Assembly (NCBI GenBank): GCA_029008115.1
Contig: JAQXJC010000043.1
Span: 1-64,000, forward strand
DNA length: 64,000 nucleotides
Direction of reading: 5' to 3'
Origin: Desulfovibrionaceae bacterium
GTDB taxonomy: Bacteria; Desulfobacterota; Desulfovibrionia; Desulfovibrionales; Desulfovibrionaceae
Shown here: positions 34,910-44,823 of the stretch, one piece after another
Numbering within the stretch: the stretch's first letter is position 1
How the letters are laid out: each line of letters opens with the position of its first letter
Program-made: the position numbers and the translations under genes
Notes under the pieces: model-generated
Databases searched by the model: none
What the model saw: only the letters and a program-made list of their open reading frames with translations
What the model was told of the DNA's origin: nothing

Positions 34910-36199
34910 CTACACCGGCCGGCATGCCAGCGACGCGCACCGGGCACGGGCGGCTCCGTCGATGCGTTCAATGTCCATCAATATGTCCGCCACAGCGTCC
35001 GTCAAGGCGGGGCAGTGTTCGGGCAGGGAGCGCACGGCGTCCGCGCTCTCGGCCATGCTGTCCATGGTGCGGGCAACAAGATCGGGGATGTCCGGAAATG
35101 CGCAGCGTCCGTCAAGGAACAGAGCCACGGCAATTTCATTGGCGGCGTTCAGGGCCACGGCCGCCGCCGGCCCTTCACGCAGGGCACGGCGTGCCAGCTC
35201 CAGACAGGGGAAGGCGTCCTCATCCGGGCGCTGAAAGGTCAGGGTGCCGGCGTCTATCAGGCTCAGCGGCCGCACGCCGCTGTCTATGCAGCGCGGCCAT
35301 GCCGCACAGTGGGCGATGGCCATGCGCATGTCCGGTGTGCCCATCTGGGCCAGCATGGAGCCGTCCTGAAATTCCACCAGCGAATGGATGATGGACTGCG
35401 GATGAATGACGGGCGTGATGCGCTCCAGAGGAAGGCCATACAGGTGGCGCGCCTCGATAATCTCCAGGCCCTTGTTCATCAGCGTTGCGGAATCAATGGA
35501 AATTTTTGCTCCCATGCTCCAGTTGGGATGATGCAGGGCCTGCTCGCGTGTTACCTGTGCCAGTTCCGCGCGGCTCCTGCCCCGGAAGGGGCCGCCCGAG
35601 GCCGTGATGATAATGTTTTTCACGTCCATGCCCGGTCTGCCGGCCAGGCATTGGAAGATGGCATTGTGTTCGGAGTCCACGGGCAGGATGGATGCGCCCG
35701 TGCGGCGGCAGAGATCGCGCACTAGGTCTCCGGCCAGCACCAGGGATTCCTTGTTGGCCAGGCATACCACCTTGCCCGCCAGCACGGCTGCGACCGTGCC
35801 GCGCAGGCCTGCCGCGCCCACCTGGGCGGAAAGCACGGTATTCACGTCCGGCAGGCTGGCCAGAGTGGCATAGCCTTCCGGCCCGGTGAGAATCTCCGGC
35901 CGGTAGCCGGCGGGGAGCAGGCGCTTCAGGCTGTCGGCCGCCTCCGCGTCCAGCACGCCCAGAAAGGAAGGCCGCCAGCGGGCCGCCTGTTCAGCCAGCC
36001 TTGTTACATTGCGCGCTCCGGCCAGCGCCACCACGTTGAACAGCTCCGGTGCGGCCTCGACCACCTTCAGCGTGCTGGTGCCGATGGAGCCGGTACTGCC
36101 CAGCAGGCAGAGGCTCCGGCGGCTCTGGGCCCATGCTGCGGGGGGACGGCGGGAAATATAGTGCACGCCGCCTTCTGTGGCGGGCCAGAGAGGTGTCAT
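34910..36199 (-). CDS. dxr: 1-deoxy-D-xylulose 5-phosphate reductoisomerase
   Basis: 429 residues, NADPH-dependent second enzyme of the MEP isoprenoid pathway. The nucleotide-binding L-G-S-T-G-S-I-G-T-S-T-L is near residue 33. N-K-E-S-L-V-L-A-G, then P-V-D-S-E-H-N-A-I-F-Q, and T-A-S-G-G-P-F-R supply the metal and substrate residues, and the M-N-K-G-L-E-I-I-E-A-R block is present. The N-terminus is about 25 residues longer than usual; the ATG at 36199 has GGAGG eight bases upstream. Feeds IPP to UppS in the same cluster. Confidence 0.95.
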   Translation of the reverse strand: MTPLWPATEGGVHYISRRPPAAWAQSRRSLCLLGSTGSIGTSTLKVVEAAPELFNVVALAGARNVTRLAEQAARWRPSFLGVLDAEAADSLKRLLPAGYRPEILTGPEGYATLASLPDVNTVLSAQVGAAGLRGTVAAVLAGKVVCLANKESLVLAGDLVRDLCRRTGASILPVDSEHNAIFQCLAGRPGMDVKNIIITASGGPFRGRSRAELAQVTREQALHHPNWSMGAKISIDSATLMNKGLEIIEARHLYGLPLERITPVIHPQSIIHSLVEFQDGSMLAQMGTPDMRMAIAHCAAWPRCIDSGVRPLSLIDAGTLTFQRPDEDAFPCLELARRALREGPAAAVALNAANEIAVALFLDGRCAFPDIPDLVARTMDSMAESADAVRSLPEHCPALTDAVADILMDIERIDGAARARCASLACRPV

Positions 36200-36278
36200 G
36201 TCATCTTCCTCCGGGAAGCGGACGGGAGGCGCGGCTGATGTCCGCTGCCAGCCCGCCGCACCGGCGCTGCCGCGCCTG

Positions 36279-37085
36279 TTAGAAAAATACGAACCACTGA
36301 TCCACGACGGCGAATACCGGCATGGCGAACAGCACGCTGTCTGCGCGATCCAGAATGCCGCCGTGCCCGGGCAGCAGATTGCTGGAATCCTTCACGCCCA
36401 CGGCGCGCTTCAGAGCGGACTCGAACAGATCGCCCAGCTGCGCGAAGACATTGATGACAATGCCGAGCAGGGCAAAGGCCCACCAGGAAGCAACGCCCAG
36501 CGAGCAGCCCAGAATCATGCTGGCCAGTACGCAGCCGGCAAGGCTGCCCGCGGCGCCCTCCGCGCTTTTGTTGGGGCTGACGCGGGGCCACAGCTTGTGC
36601 CGCCCGCAGCGCGTGCCCACAAAGTAGGCCGTGGTATCCGACGCCACCACGCAGGCCAGGACGAACAGGAGCTTGGATGCCCCCAGATAGGTGGCAGGCA
36701 GGAGCAGCAGGGGAACGTAGGCCAGCCCGGCCAGGAAGATGCCGCCCGGCATGAAGGATTCGTGCTCGCGCACGTCCCAGCGGAAGAGAAAGTTCAGCGA
36801 CGCCATGATGAAGCCGGCGCCGAGAAAGACCAGCGCGTCCTGCGGGCGGTGTATCCAGGTGAAATACAGCATGCCCCAGCCGAGCCCTATGGCAAGCAGG
36901 CGGCTGGCGATGCGGTCTCGCTTGCCCCAGAAGAGGGAATAGAATTCCCACAGGCCCAGCGCGGCGGCAAGCAGAATGACGGAAAACAGGTACCAGCCTT
37001 CCAGATACAGGGCCGCAAGCAGCGGCACGGCCAGCGCGACGCCGGTGCAGATGCGGCGGATGTCTACAGCATGATCAACTGCCAT
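36279..37085 (-). CDS. cdsA: Phosphatidate cytidylyltransferase
   Basis: 268 residues from the ATG at 37085, which overlaps the uppS stop; upstream in-frame Mets lie inside uppS. Eight or so membrane segments are followed by the C-terminal family signature K-D-S-S-N-L-L-P-G-H-G-G-I-L-D-R-A-D, here complete. It makes CDP-diacylglycerol for phospholipid synthesis in the inner membrane. AGGAG lies about ten bases before the start inside uppS, indicating coupled translation. Confidence 0.93.
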   Translation of the reverse strand: MAVDHAVDIRRICTGVALAVPLLAALYLEGWYLFSVILLAAALGLWEFYSLFWGKRDRIASRLLAIGLGWGMLYFTWIHRPQDALVFLGAGFIMASLNFLFRWDVREHESFMPGGIFLAGLAYVPLLLLPATYLGASKLLFVLACVVASDTTAYFVGTRCGRHKLWPRVSPNKSAEGAAGSLAGCVLASMILGCSLGVASWWAFALLGIVINVFAQLGDLFESALKRAVGVKDSSNLLPGHGGILDRADSVLFAMPVFAVVDQWFVFF

Positions 37086-37785
37086 GGGTAATTTGCTCCT
37101 GAGTTTGGCCGAAGCGGCGGCTGCGTTGGTTGAAATTGTCAATGGCCGCGTGCAGGGCGGCAGTATCGAAGTCCGGCCACAGCGTGCTGGTAAAGTAGAA
37201 CTCGCTGTAGGCGCACTGGAAAAGCAGGAAATTGCTGATGCGCATTTCGCCGCTGGTGCGGATGATCAGATCGGGGTCAGGAATATCCGAGGTATAGAGG
37301 CGGGCGCGCAGGGCGCCTTCCGTAATGGCGCGGCCGGCCAGACCGTCCGCCACAAGCTGCCGCGCGGCGTGCAGGATTTCGTCCCGGCCGCTGTAGTTCA
37401 GTGCCAGGTTGAGCGTCATCTCCCGGCCCGCGGCAGTGGCCTTCATGCCGTGGCGCAGGGCCGTGCGCGCGCCCAGCGGCAGGCCGTCCAGGTCCCCGAC
37501 CACGTTGAGCCTGATGGACTTTTCCACCATGAGGGGGACTTCCCGGCCGAGAAATTCCGCCAGCAGAGAGAACAGCGTGGAGATTTCCGCCTCGGGACGC
37601 TTCCAGTTTTCCCGCGAAAAGGTGTACAGGGTAAGATGGCGGACGCCGATGTTCCGGCATTCGGCAACAATGCGCCGCACGTTTTCCGCGCCGGCGCGGT
37701 GGCCTTCGCTGCGGCCCAGACCTCTGGCCTGCGCCCAGCGCCCGTTGCCGTCCATGATGATCGCTATATGATGTGGCACTGACAT
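37075..37785 (-). CDS. uppS: Undecaprenyl diphosphate synthase
   Basis: 236 residues, a cis-prenyltransferase making the C55 lipid carrier for peptidoglycan and other surface glycans. The active-site block I-A-I-I-M-D-G-N-G-R-W-A is near residue 8, followed by G-H-R-A-G, T-L-Y-T-F-S-R-E-N-W-K-R-P, and near the C-terminus R-T-S-G-E-M-R-I-S-N-F-L-L-F-Q. All signature residues are intact and length is normal. The ATG at 37785 has no clear Shine-Dalgarno. Confidence 0.95.
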   Translation of the reverse strand: MSVPHHIAIIMDGNGRWAQARGLGRSEGHRAGAENVRRIVAECRNIGVRHLTLYTFSRENWKRPEAEISTLFSLLAEFLGREVPLMVEKSIRLNVVGDLDGLPLGARTALRHGMKATAAGREMTLNLALNYSGRDEILHAARQLVADGLAGRAITEGALRARLYTSDIPDPDLIIRTSGEMRISNFLLFQCAYSEFYFTSTLWPDFDTAALHAAIDNFNQRSRRFGQTQEQITHGS

Positions 37786-37896
37786 ATCTGAAGAGGGGTA
37801 GAAGGAAGGGCGGATTCCGGGATGCCGGCCGGGAACGGCCCCGGCCGACCGGAAGGACGGGGCGCCGGGGGGGGATGGCCCCCTGCGCCCGCGCCG

Positions 37897-38457
37897 CTAG
37901 ATGTCCATGATTTCCTTTTCCTTGGCCTGGCATTTCTTATCCACGCCGGCCACGAACTTGTCCGTCAGCTTCTGCACTTCTTCCGTGGCCTTTTTCAGCT
38001 CATCTTCGGTAAGGACCTTGTCCTTTTCCAGCTTTTTCAGGCTGTCGTTGGCATCACGGCGGATGTTGCGCAGGGCGACCTTGGCTTCCTCGCCGTACTT
38101 CCTGGCGATCTTGCTCAGCTCCTTGCGGCGTTCCTCCGTCAGCGGCGGAATGGAGATGCGGATGATCTTCCCGTCGTTGACCGGTGTCAGGCCCAGGTCA
38201 GACTTGAGAATGGCCTTTTCAATAAGGGACATGCCGCCGCGATCCCAGGGCTGGATGGCGATGGTGCGGCTGTCGGGCACGGTGACGGTGCTCATCTGGC
38301 TCACGGGGGTGGGGGTACCGTAGTAGTCCACCTTGATGCCGTCCACCAGGGCCGTGGTGGCGCGGCCGGTGCGCAGCTTGGCGAAGTCGCGTTCCAGCGC
38401 CTTCAGGGCTTTTTCCATGCGGTCTTCGCCGTCAAGCAGGATGCTGTCCTTGTCCAT
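37897..38457 (-). CDS. frr: Ribosome recycling factor
   Basis: 186 residues, the standard size. With EF-G it splits the post-termination ribosome. Typical blocks: [18 protein letters not shown] near 17, V-D-Y-Y-G-T-P-T-P near 44, and [12 protein letters not shown] near 107. The C-terminal helix is rich in K-K-L-E-K-D. It lies between pyrH and uppS, as in many bacteria. Confidence 0.96.
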   Translation of the reverse strand: MDKDSILLDGEDRMEKALKALERDFAKLRTGRATTALVDGIKVDYYGTPTPVSQMSTVTVPDSRTIAIQPWDRGGMSLIEKAILKSDLGLTPVNDGKIIRISIPPLTEERRKELSKIARKYGEEAKVALRNIRRDANDSLKKLEKDKVLTEDELKKATEEVQKLTDKFVAGVDKKCQAKEKEIMDI

Positions 38458-38539
38458 AGAAATGCTCCTTGGGGGGCCTTCCTCCCGGCGGGAGTGTCCG
38501 CCGCGCGCGGGCGCCCGGTATCGTTACGTATGTCTCTGC

Positions 38540-39256
38540 CTATTTGTCGCAGACGAGCGTGCCCACGGGTTCGCCGCGCAGGGCGCGCTGTATGTCTCCG
38601 CCCATCATCTTGCAGACAATGATGGGCACGTGATTGTCGCGCACCAGGGCGATGGCCGTGGAGTCCATGACGCCCAGACGCTTGGAGAGCGTCTCGTCAT
38701 AGCTCACGGTGTCGTACTTCACGGCGTCGGGGAATTGGGCGGGGTCCTTGTCATATACGCCGTCCACCTTGGTGGCCTTGATGATGGCATCGCACTGAAG
38801 TTCCATGCCGCGCAGGGCGGCGGTGGTGTCCGTGGTGAAGTACGGATTGCCCGTGCCGGCGGCGCAGATGACGACGCGGCCCTTTTCCATGTGCCGCAGG
38901 GCGCGGCGCCGGATGTAGGTTTCGCAGACTTCCTGCATGGTGATGGCGGAGAGCACGCGGGTGGGATGTCCCTGCTTTTCCAGCATGTCCTGCACGGCCA
39001 GCGCGTTCAGCACTGTGGCCAGCATGCCCATGTAGTCGGCGGAAGAGCGCTCCATGCCCTTGGCCGAGCCGGAAAGCCCGCGGAAGATGTTGCCGCCGCC
39101 GATGACGAGGGCCATTTCAACGCCCATGTCCAGAACCTTGCCGATTTCGGTGCAGATGGACGCCACCGTCACAGGATCGATGCCGGTTTTCTGCTCGCCG
39201 GCCAGAGCCTCGCCGCTGAGCTTGAGCAGCACGCGCTTGTACTTCGATTCAGACAT
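38540..39256 (-). CDS. pyrH: UMP kinase
   Basis: 238 residues from the ATG at 39256 (AAGGCGGA upstream); a longer frame is not supported. Amino-acid-kinase fold with [12 protein letters not shown] near residue 7, [10 protein letters not shown] near 50, and [13 protein letters not shown] near 130, the UMP-kinase signature. It phosphorylates UMP to UDP. It is the first gene of the cluster, but the usual upstream pair rpsB-tsf is not here; instead a transporter gene lies about 270 bases upstream on the same strand. Confidence 0.95.
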   Translation of the reverse strand: MSESKYKRVLLKLSGEALAGEQKTGIDPVTVASICTEIGKVLDMGVEMALVIGGGNIFRGLSGSAKGMERSSADYMGMLATVLNALAVQDMLEKQGHPTRVLSAITMQEVCETYIRRRALRHMEKGRVVICAAGTGNPYFTTDTTAALRGMELQCDAIIKATKVDGVYDKDPAQFPDAVKYDTVSYDETLSKRLGVMDSTAIALVRDNHVPIIVCKMMGGDIQRALRGEPVGTLVCDK

Positions 39257-39368
39257 ATCATCCGCCTTTTGGATTGCTGAAAGTGACTTCATGCCGCCCG
39301 AACGCCGTGCGGCGGGGCCGGAGCGCGGGAACGCCGGAGGACGCGCCTTCCCATGCTGTGGCGCGGCG

Positions 39369-39377
39369 AGCATAGCA
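39369..39377 (-). promoter_or_regulatory. Possible extended -10 promoter before pyrH
   Basis: On the minus strand TGCTATGCT (extended -10 form) follows a T8 run about 110 bases before pyrH. No -35 is recognisable. Confidence 0.3.
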
Positions 39378-39525
39378 AAAAAAAGCGCGGCGCGGAAGAG
39401 TTAATGCCGGGTGAAATCCACAGGAAGCGGCATGTCCCGCCCCGCAGCATGGCGGGGGGCGGGAAACGGAACACCGTCCGGAGGGCGGGACGGCGCCACG
39501 CGGAGCCTGCGGAGGGGATGCCGGA

Positions 39526-40806
39526 TCAGGAGGTCAGCTTCCAGAGCAGCAGAAAATAGACGAAGCCGCACAGCCAGTAGGCCAGCGCGGGCAGGGGCAT
39601 GCGCCGCCAGGCCGTGGCCATGTCCACCTTGAAGTACTGGCAGGAGAGCACGAAGCAGATATGCAGCGGCGAGGCCATGTAGCCAGCCGCGCCGGAGATC
39701 ATGCACAGCGTGAGCCAGGGCATGGCATGGCCGGGGCCGTAGGCCGATTCCACCATGACCAGGAGCAGCGGGGCCACGGCGCCCACGCAGGCCACCAGCA
39801 TGCCGGTGAGCAGGCCCATCAGGGCGGACAGCACGGTGGCCAGCAGCCAGATGGCCGCGTCTCCGGAGCCTGCGTCGATAATGCTCTGCGCCACGCCGCC
39901 CTGGGAAAGAACATTCTTGAAGACCCCCAGCGCGCCGATCATGAAGAGCATCTTAAGGACGTGCGGCCTGACAAGCGTGCGGCAGAAATCCCCGATGCCC
40001 AGCCCGTTCTGGCGCAGGCAGCAGAGCAGGCCCGCTGCCAGTGCGAACAGGATGCCGTAATCCATGGGGATGGACGTGCAGGCAAAGACGGCTTCCAGCA
40101 GAAGCGCTCCGGCCAGCGAAATGAAGATGGGCGCTCCCTGGCGCAGGATGTTGCTCCAGCGTCCTTCTTCGGAGGTGGCTGCCGCTGTCATGGCTGCGGG
40201 CATGGACAGGGGCCGGATGAGGAAGAGCCAGCCCACGCCGAAGCAGGCGAGGGTGAGGGGAAAGGTCCAGACGCCGAGCAGGGCCGTGCTGATGCCCGCA
40301 AAGGATGCCGCCAGAATGACGGCGGGATACAGCGGCCAGGACAGCTCCGCCACATGGCGGAACCAGTAGTTGACAAGAGACTTGTCCACCTCCGGCACAT
40401 GAAGATTCTTGGTGACGGCAGTAATCATGGGCGCGGAAAATACCGCGCCGCCGGGCATGGGCAGCAGGCCGATGAGAATGGGGAAAAAGACCAGCCGCGC
40501 CGCAGGCGAAGAGACGCGCAGGGAAAGCGCATTCATGAATCGTTCGGCCTGCCCGCTGCTTTCCATCAGGGCGGAGAGGGCCAGCACCAGCGCCACCACG
40601 CCCCACACGGTCAGAATGACGCTGTCCTGAAAGACGCCCCCGGCCAGCCGCAGCCAGTCCGGCACGGAACAGCCGAACAGCAGGGCGATGCACAGGCTGC
40701 CCAGAAGCACGGACAGTCCCAGCCCCAGCCGGCAGCGCATGCCCAGAAGCATGAGGGTGAAGACGGCAATCAGCTTGGCATAGGGCAGGAAAAGGGCCAG
40801 GGACAT
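39526..40806 (-). CDS. DUF401-family permease
   Basis: 426 residues with eleven or so membrane segments spread over the whole length. The D-S-V-I-L-T-V-W-G-V-V-A-L-V-L-A-L-S-A-L-M-E-S-S-G and L-P-M-P-G-G-A-V-F-S-A-P blocks resemble DUF401 integral membrane proteins, distant relatives of gluconate- or citrate-type transporters. Substrate unknown. ATG at 40806 with AAGGAG ten bases upstream. It is a single gene between cysK and pyrH. Confidence 0.75.
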   Translation of the reverse strand: MSLALFLPYAKLIAVFTLMLLGMRCRLGLGLSVLLGSLCIALLFGCSVPDWLRLAGGVFQDSVILTVWGVVALVLALSALMESSGQAERFMNALSLRVSSPAARLVFFPILIGLLPMPGGAVFSAPMITAVTKNLHVPEVDKSLVNYWFRHVAELSWPLYPAVILAASFAGISTALLGVWTFPLTLACFGVGWLFLIRPLSMPAAMTAAATSEEGRWSNILRQGAPIFISLAGALLLEAVFACTSIPMDYGILFALAAGLLCCLRQNGLGIGDFCRTLVRPHVLKMLFMIGALGVFKNVLSQGGVAQSIIDAGSGDAAIWLLATVLSALMGLLTGMLVACVGAVAPLLLVMVESAYGPGHAMPWLTLCMISGAAGYMASPLHICFVLSCQYFKVDMATAWRRMPLPALAYWLCGFVYFLLLWKLTS

Positions 40807-40923
40807 GGACAGGGGACTCCTTTCGCCGCGGGCTCCGGCATGCTGCGCGGGCGGAGCGGCGTGCTGTGGGGTGGTATGACGGGAGATGCCGCCGGAGCTG
40901 CCGGCCCCGGCGGCCGCATGGAC

Positions 40924-41835
40924 TTATGCGAAAAGGGCTGTGGACATGTAGCGTTCGCCACCGTCGCAGATGAAGGTGACGATGCGCTTGCCCTGCATTT
41001 CCGGACGGGAGGCGACCTGAAGCGCGGCCCGGACGTTGGCTCCGCTGGAGATACCGCAGCTGATGCCTTCCTGCCTGAAGAGGGCGCGGGCCGTGGCCAG
41101 GGCATCGTCGCCGGTCACGGTCAGGATTTCATCCAGCAGATCGCGGTCCAGCACAGGCGGCACAAAGTTGGCCCCTATGCCCTGAATGGTGTGCGGCCCG
41201 GCCTTGCCGGTGGAAAGCAGGGGAGAGTCCGCAGGTTCCACGGCGATGACGCGGAAGCCGTCGATATTCTCCTTCAGAAAGCGGCCTGTGCCCGTGATGG
41301 AGGAGCCGGAACCGACGCCGGCCACCAGCGCGTGCACTTCCCCCATGCTGTCGCTGTAGATTTCCGGGCCGGTGGTGACGTAGTGCGCCTCCACGGCGTC
41401 CACGTTGGTGAACTGCCCCAGCATGACGGCGCCCCGCTCCCGCACGATGCGCTCGGCGGCGGCCACGGCGCCGCCCATGCCCTCGGCGGCCGGGGTCAGC
41501 ACCAGCTCCGCGCCATACTGCGCCAGCAGCTTGCGGCGTTCAATGCTCATGTTCTCCGGCATGGTCAGTACGCATGTCAGGCCGCGCACGGCGGCAATGA
41601 GCGCTAGTCCCACGCCGGTATTGCCGCTGGTGGGCTCCACGATGGTGCCGCCCCTGGCGAGATCGCCGCGCTCCAGAGCACGCTCCACCATGTGGAAGGC
41701 GATGCGATCCTTGATGGACCCTCCGGGGTTGCAGCTTTCCAGCTTGACCCATACCTGGCCCGGCAGTCCCTTTGCCAGGCGGTTCAGACGAAGCAGGGGG
41801 GTATTCCCGATATTTTGCAGAATATTGGTCAGCAT
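40924..41835 (-). CDS. cysK: Cysteine synthase A
   Basis: 303 residues, a PLP enzyme making cysteine from O-acetylserine and sulfide. The PLP lysine lies in N-P-G-G-S-I-K-D-R near 42. The substrate loop is T-S-G-N-T-G near 70, G-V-G-S-G-S-S-I-T-G-T-G is near 176, and the C-terminal G-I-S-S-G-A is present. Length and motifs match CysK better than CysM. In a sulfide-producing organism this is the direct sulfide-assimilation step. Confidence 0.93.
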   Translation of the reverse strand: MLTNILQNIGNTPLLRLNRLAKGLPGQVWVKLESCNPGGSIKDRIAFHMVERALERGDLARGGTIVEPTSGNTGVGLALIAAVRGLTCVLTMPENMSIERRKLLAQYGAELVLTPAAEGMGGAVAAAERIVRERGAVMLGQFTNVDAVEAHYVTTGPEIYSDSMGEVHALVAGVGSGSSITGTGRFLKENIDGFRVIAVEPADSPLLSTGKAGPHTIQGIGANFVPPVLDRDLLDEILTVTGDDALATARALFRQEGISCGISSGANVRAALQVASRPEMQGKRIVTFICDGGERYMSTALFA

Positions 41836-41923
41836 GCCGACTCCTGAGATGAGATGTAACAGCAGGAAATCCCCGGCGGATTCCCCGGATGCCAGTCTGG
41901 ATGCCGCTCCGTGCGGGGACGGC

Positions 41924-44545
41924 CTAGTCGTCTTCCACGTCCGCCAGCCGCGCGGCGGCGCTGCCGGTGGGCATGGCGGGGGCGGGTGTTTCCGTGAGCG
42001 TCCGCAGCGGACGTGCCGGACGGCGGATCAGCCGCCTGAACCGGGCGGGAGGTTCCGCGGCCGGCTCTTGGGCGGCAGTGCGCCCGAGGGGACGCGGGGC
42101 GGCCTTTTTTCCGGCGCTCTCCGTCGCCCTGGGTCTGGGCAGGGCGCGGGGAGGCACGTCCTTGAGATGCACGTCCAGCTGCGGGAAGGCGATTTCAATG
42201 CCCTGCGCCTTGAAGCGCTTTTCAATTTCCATGCGGATGGCGGAATCCACCGCAGCCCCCATGTTGAAGTCGCGTACCCAGTAGCGCAGGGTAAAGTCCA
42301 GCGTACTGGCGGAAAAATCCTTGAAGAGCACGCCGGGTACGGGGTATTTCATGACATTTTCCGTGGCGGCGGCGGCTTCGCGCATAATCTTCATGACCTG
42401 CTGCGGATCGGAGCCATAGGCCACGCCCACGATGATTTCGCGGCGGACGTTGCGGCCGTTGCGCGTCCAGTTGATGAGCCTGTTGGCCACGAATTCGGAG
42501 TTCGGCACATAGATGACCGCGCTGTCATAGGTTTCCACCATGGTGGCGCGTACGCTGATCTTGCGCACGGTGCCGGTCAGTCCGCCCACTTCGATGATGT
42601 CGCCCTCCTGAAGCGTGCGGCTGAAAATCAGGATAAGGCCGGAGAGAAAGTTGTTGATGATGGTCTGCATGCCGAAACCTATGCCTACGGACAGGCCGCC
42701 GGCGACCATGGCCAGATTGCTCAGCTCCAGTCCCAGCGAGCGCAGGACGAAGAGGCCGAACAGGGCCCACGCCGCATAGGTAAAGGCCGTTTGCAGCGAA
42801 GGAATGAGCGACGAGTCGATTTTCCCGGAGCCGCGCCTGGCCAGATTGCTGAGGAAGGTCTCGCCCAGCGAGACGGCCGCGCGCGTCAGGTAGAAGACGC
42901 TGATGATCAGCAGCAGGGAGAGAAAGCTGAAGCTGGTATTGCCCACGCCCACGCTGGCTCCCGCGTAGTGCTTCACCAGCAGCAGGCCGCCGGGCAGCGT
43001 GCATATCCACAGGCTCATGCCCGCAATGACCAGCAGCAGGATGGCCGGTGCGGCCAGCGCAACGGCCAGGCTGCCAAGGGCCGCCTGAATGCCGTTCTTC
43101 GGCAGCTTTTCCGACAGGAAGTGAATGACCTGCATGCTGCCCATGGAAAGCTGGAGCGCCACTGTGATGGAAAGGTACAGCATGTACAGAATCATGGAAT
43201 AGGTAGCCATGCCCAGTACGGCAAGGATGAGGCAGACCCACAGGAAAAGGGGCTGCATGCGCATGAGCGTATTGTCCGGCTCCATGGGAACCGCACGGTC
43301 GGGCAGGAAATAGACCACGACGATGAAGCCCGCCACAAGCGCAATCCAGATGGCGTTGACAATAAAGAAGGGCAGATTGGGGTAGAGCAGCACATAGCCC
43401 ATGAGTGTCAGCGGTACCAGCTGCCACATGGGCGAGGACGTTGCATGCAGGCTGGGATCATACATGCGACGCAGGTCCCACGACAGGCTCACCTGCCCCA
43501 CAATGAGGGCCATGTTGCCCAGCGCCATGAGCAGATGCCAGATATTGCCGTCCATGCCCCAGGAGGAGGCCAGCAGCATGATGCCCAGACAGAGCCAGGG
43601 AATGCTGTGCCGGAAAATATGACGCAGCACGGGGCTGTCCGCTGCGGCGCGGATGCGGCGGCGCAGCAGGAAGGTGAACAGGGCGCAGAGCAGCAGGGCC
43701 AGTCCCGCATGGAACAGGGCCACCCAGATTTCCTCGCTGGTATCGGGAAGCTCCAGCGGCATGCGCAGGCTGGCAAGCTGCCTGGTCTGGCTCCAGCGCG
43801 TTCCCAGCGATGTCCAGAGCTCCTCGCTCCAGTAGTTTTGCGGGCCCTTGATGTAGAGCTGGCTCCACAGCCTGGGCAGGTAGTCGCTGATGTGCGCCGA
43901 GGTCTCGGTCATGTTTTTAAGAATGCCGCGCCCCGGCTCAAGCGCGGAATCTATGCGGCTGGAGAGGGTATTCAGCTGTTTGAGAAGATTTTCCGCATTC
44001 TTCCCGAACTGGCGCATATCCTTGGAAAGCACACTGTCCTGCGGCAGGGATTTCAGAATCTGCCCGGCCTGCTCCTTAAGATTGGCAACATCCTCCTGCG
44101 CCTTTTCCACAGGCGCCAGCACGGCCCGCGTCTTTGCGATGGTATCATCCAGACGGCTCTTCACCGCCTCCAGGGTGCGGGGGTCCTTGGAATAGGTTCC
44201 GGTCAGCACGAACAGGCGGCGCATTTCCGTGCGGTAGGGGGAAATCTGCCTGTTCATGACCTTGACCATGCCGGGCACGTTTTCCGTCAGGTCCTTGACG
44301 CTGTTGGAAATTTCCGTGAGAAGCTGCTTCTGGTTGTCCCATTCCGCCTGCCAGGGGTCCACCACCTCGGGGGCCTTGTCCGCCTCGCCATCATTTTCCC
44401 CCGGGCCATCCGCCTTCTGGCTCTGCTCCGCGGCGGCGGGCTTGTCTCCTTCCTGCGGCGCTGCGCAGAGGGGACGTGCACATAGCAGGGCCGCGCACAG
44501 CACGGCGACCAGCAGGACGGGGAGGGAGCGAAGGATGCGGGGCAT
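41924..44545 (-). CDS. Large MscS-family mechanosensitive channel
   Basis: 873 residues from the ATG at 44545 (GGAG seven bases upstream). A signal peptide is followed by a periplasmic helical region of about 300 residues with coiled-coil character and about ten membrane segments in the middle. The C-terminal MscS domain (about 610-800) has the pore helix and beta domain: F-L-S-G-L-I-L-I-F-S-R-T-L-Q-E-G-D-I-I-E-V, then V-P-N-S-E-F-V. A basic tail of about 90 residues follows. The architecture resembles the MscK/MscM/YbiO group (DUF3772-like). It would release solutes on hypo-osmotic shock. Confidence 0.9.
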   Translation of the reverse strand: MPRILRSLPVLLVAVLCAALLCARPLCAAPQEGDKPAAAEQSQKADGPGENDGEADKAPEVVDPWQAEWDNQKQLLTEISNSVKDLTENVPGMVKVMNRQISPYRTEMRRLFVLTGTYSKDPRTLEAVKSRLDDTIAKTRAVLAPVEKAQEDVANLKEQAGQILKSLPQDSVLSKDMRQFGKNAENLLKQLNTLSSRIDSALEPGRGILKNMTETSAHISDYLPRLWSQLYIKGPQNYWSEELWTSLGTRWSQTRQLASLRMPLELPDTSEEIWVALFHAGLALLLCALFTFLLRRRIRAAADSPVLRHIFRHSIPWLCLGIMLLASSWGMDGNIWHLLMALGNMALIVGQVSLSWDLRRMYDPSLHATSSPMWQLVPLTLMGYVLLYPNLPFFIVNAIWIALVAGFIVVVYFLPDRAVPMEPDNTLMRMQPLFLWVCLILAVLGMATYSMILYMLYLSITVALQLSMGSMQVIHFLSEKLPKNGIQAALGSLAVALAAPAILLLVIAGMSLWICTLPGGLLLVKHYAGASVGVGNTSFSFLSLLLIISVFYLTRAAVSLGETFLSNLARRGSGKIDSSLIPSLQTAFTYAAWALFGLFVLRSLGLELSNLAMVAGGLSVGIGFGMQTIINNFLSGLILIFSRTLQEGDIIEVGGLTGTVRKISVRATMVETYDSAVIYVPNSEFVANRLINWTRNGRNVRREIIVGVAYGSDPQQVMKIMREAAAATENVMKYPVPGVLFKDFSASTLDFTLRYWVRDFNMGAAVDSAIRMEIEKRFKAQGIEIAFPQLDVHLKDVPPRALPRPRATESAGKKAAPRPLGRTAAQEPAAEPPARFRRLIRRPARPLRTLTETPAPAMPTGSAAARLADVEDD

Positions 44546-44823
44546 GGCAGAACTCCGTGACAGATGGATGTATGGCCTTTGAGGTAGCGCACTCTCGAAT
44601 GAATTGCAATTTCTCCCGCATGCGGATGACGGTATCTCCACTGCGCCGGGCAGGCCGTTTTACAGGATGCCGGGCCGCGGTCATGCCGCGACGACGGATT
44701 TTCGCTGCATTCCGGCGATATTTCCGGGAAAAGCGTTTCGTGTGCATGCCCCGTCATGCCTCCGGCGGGCAGGCGATGCCGGCGGACTTTACAATGGCGG
44801 CGAAATGCCGGTATTGTGCCTGC

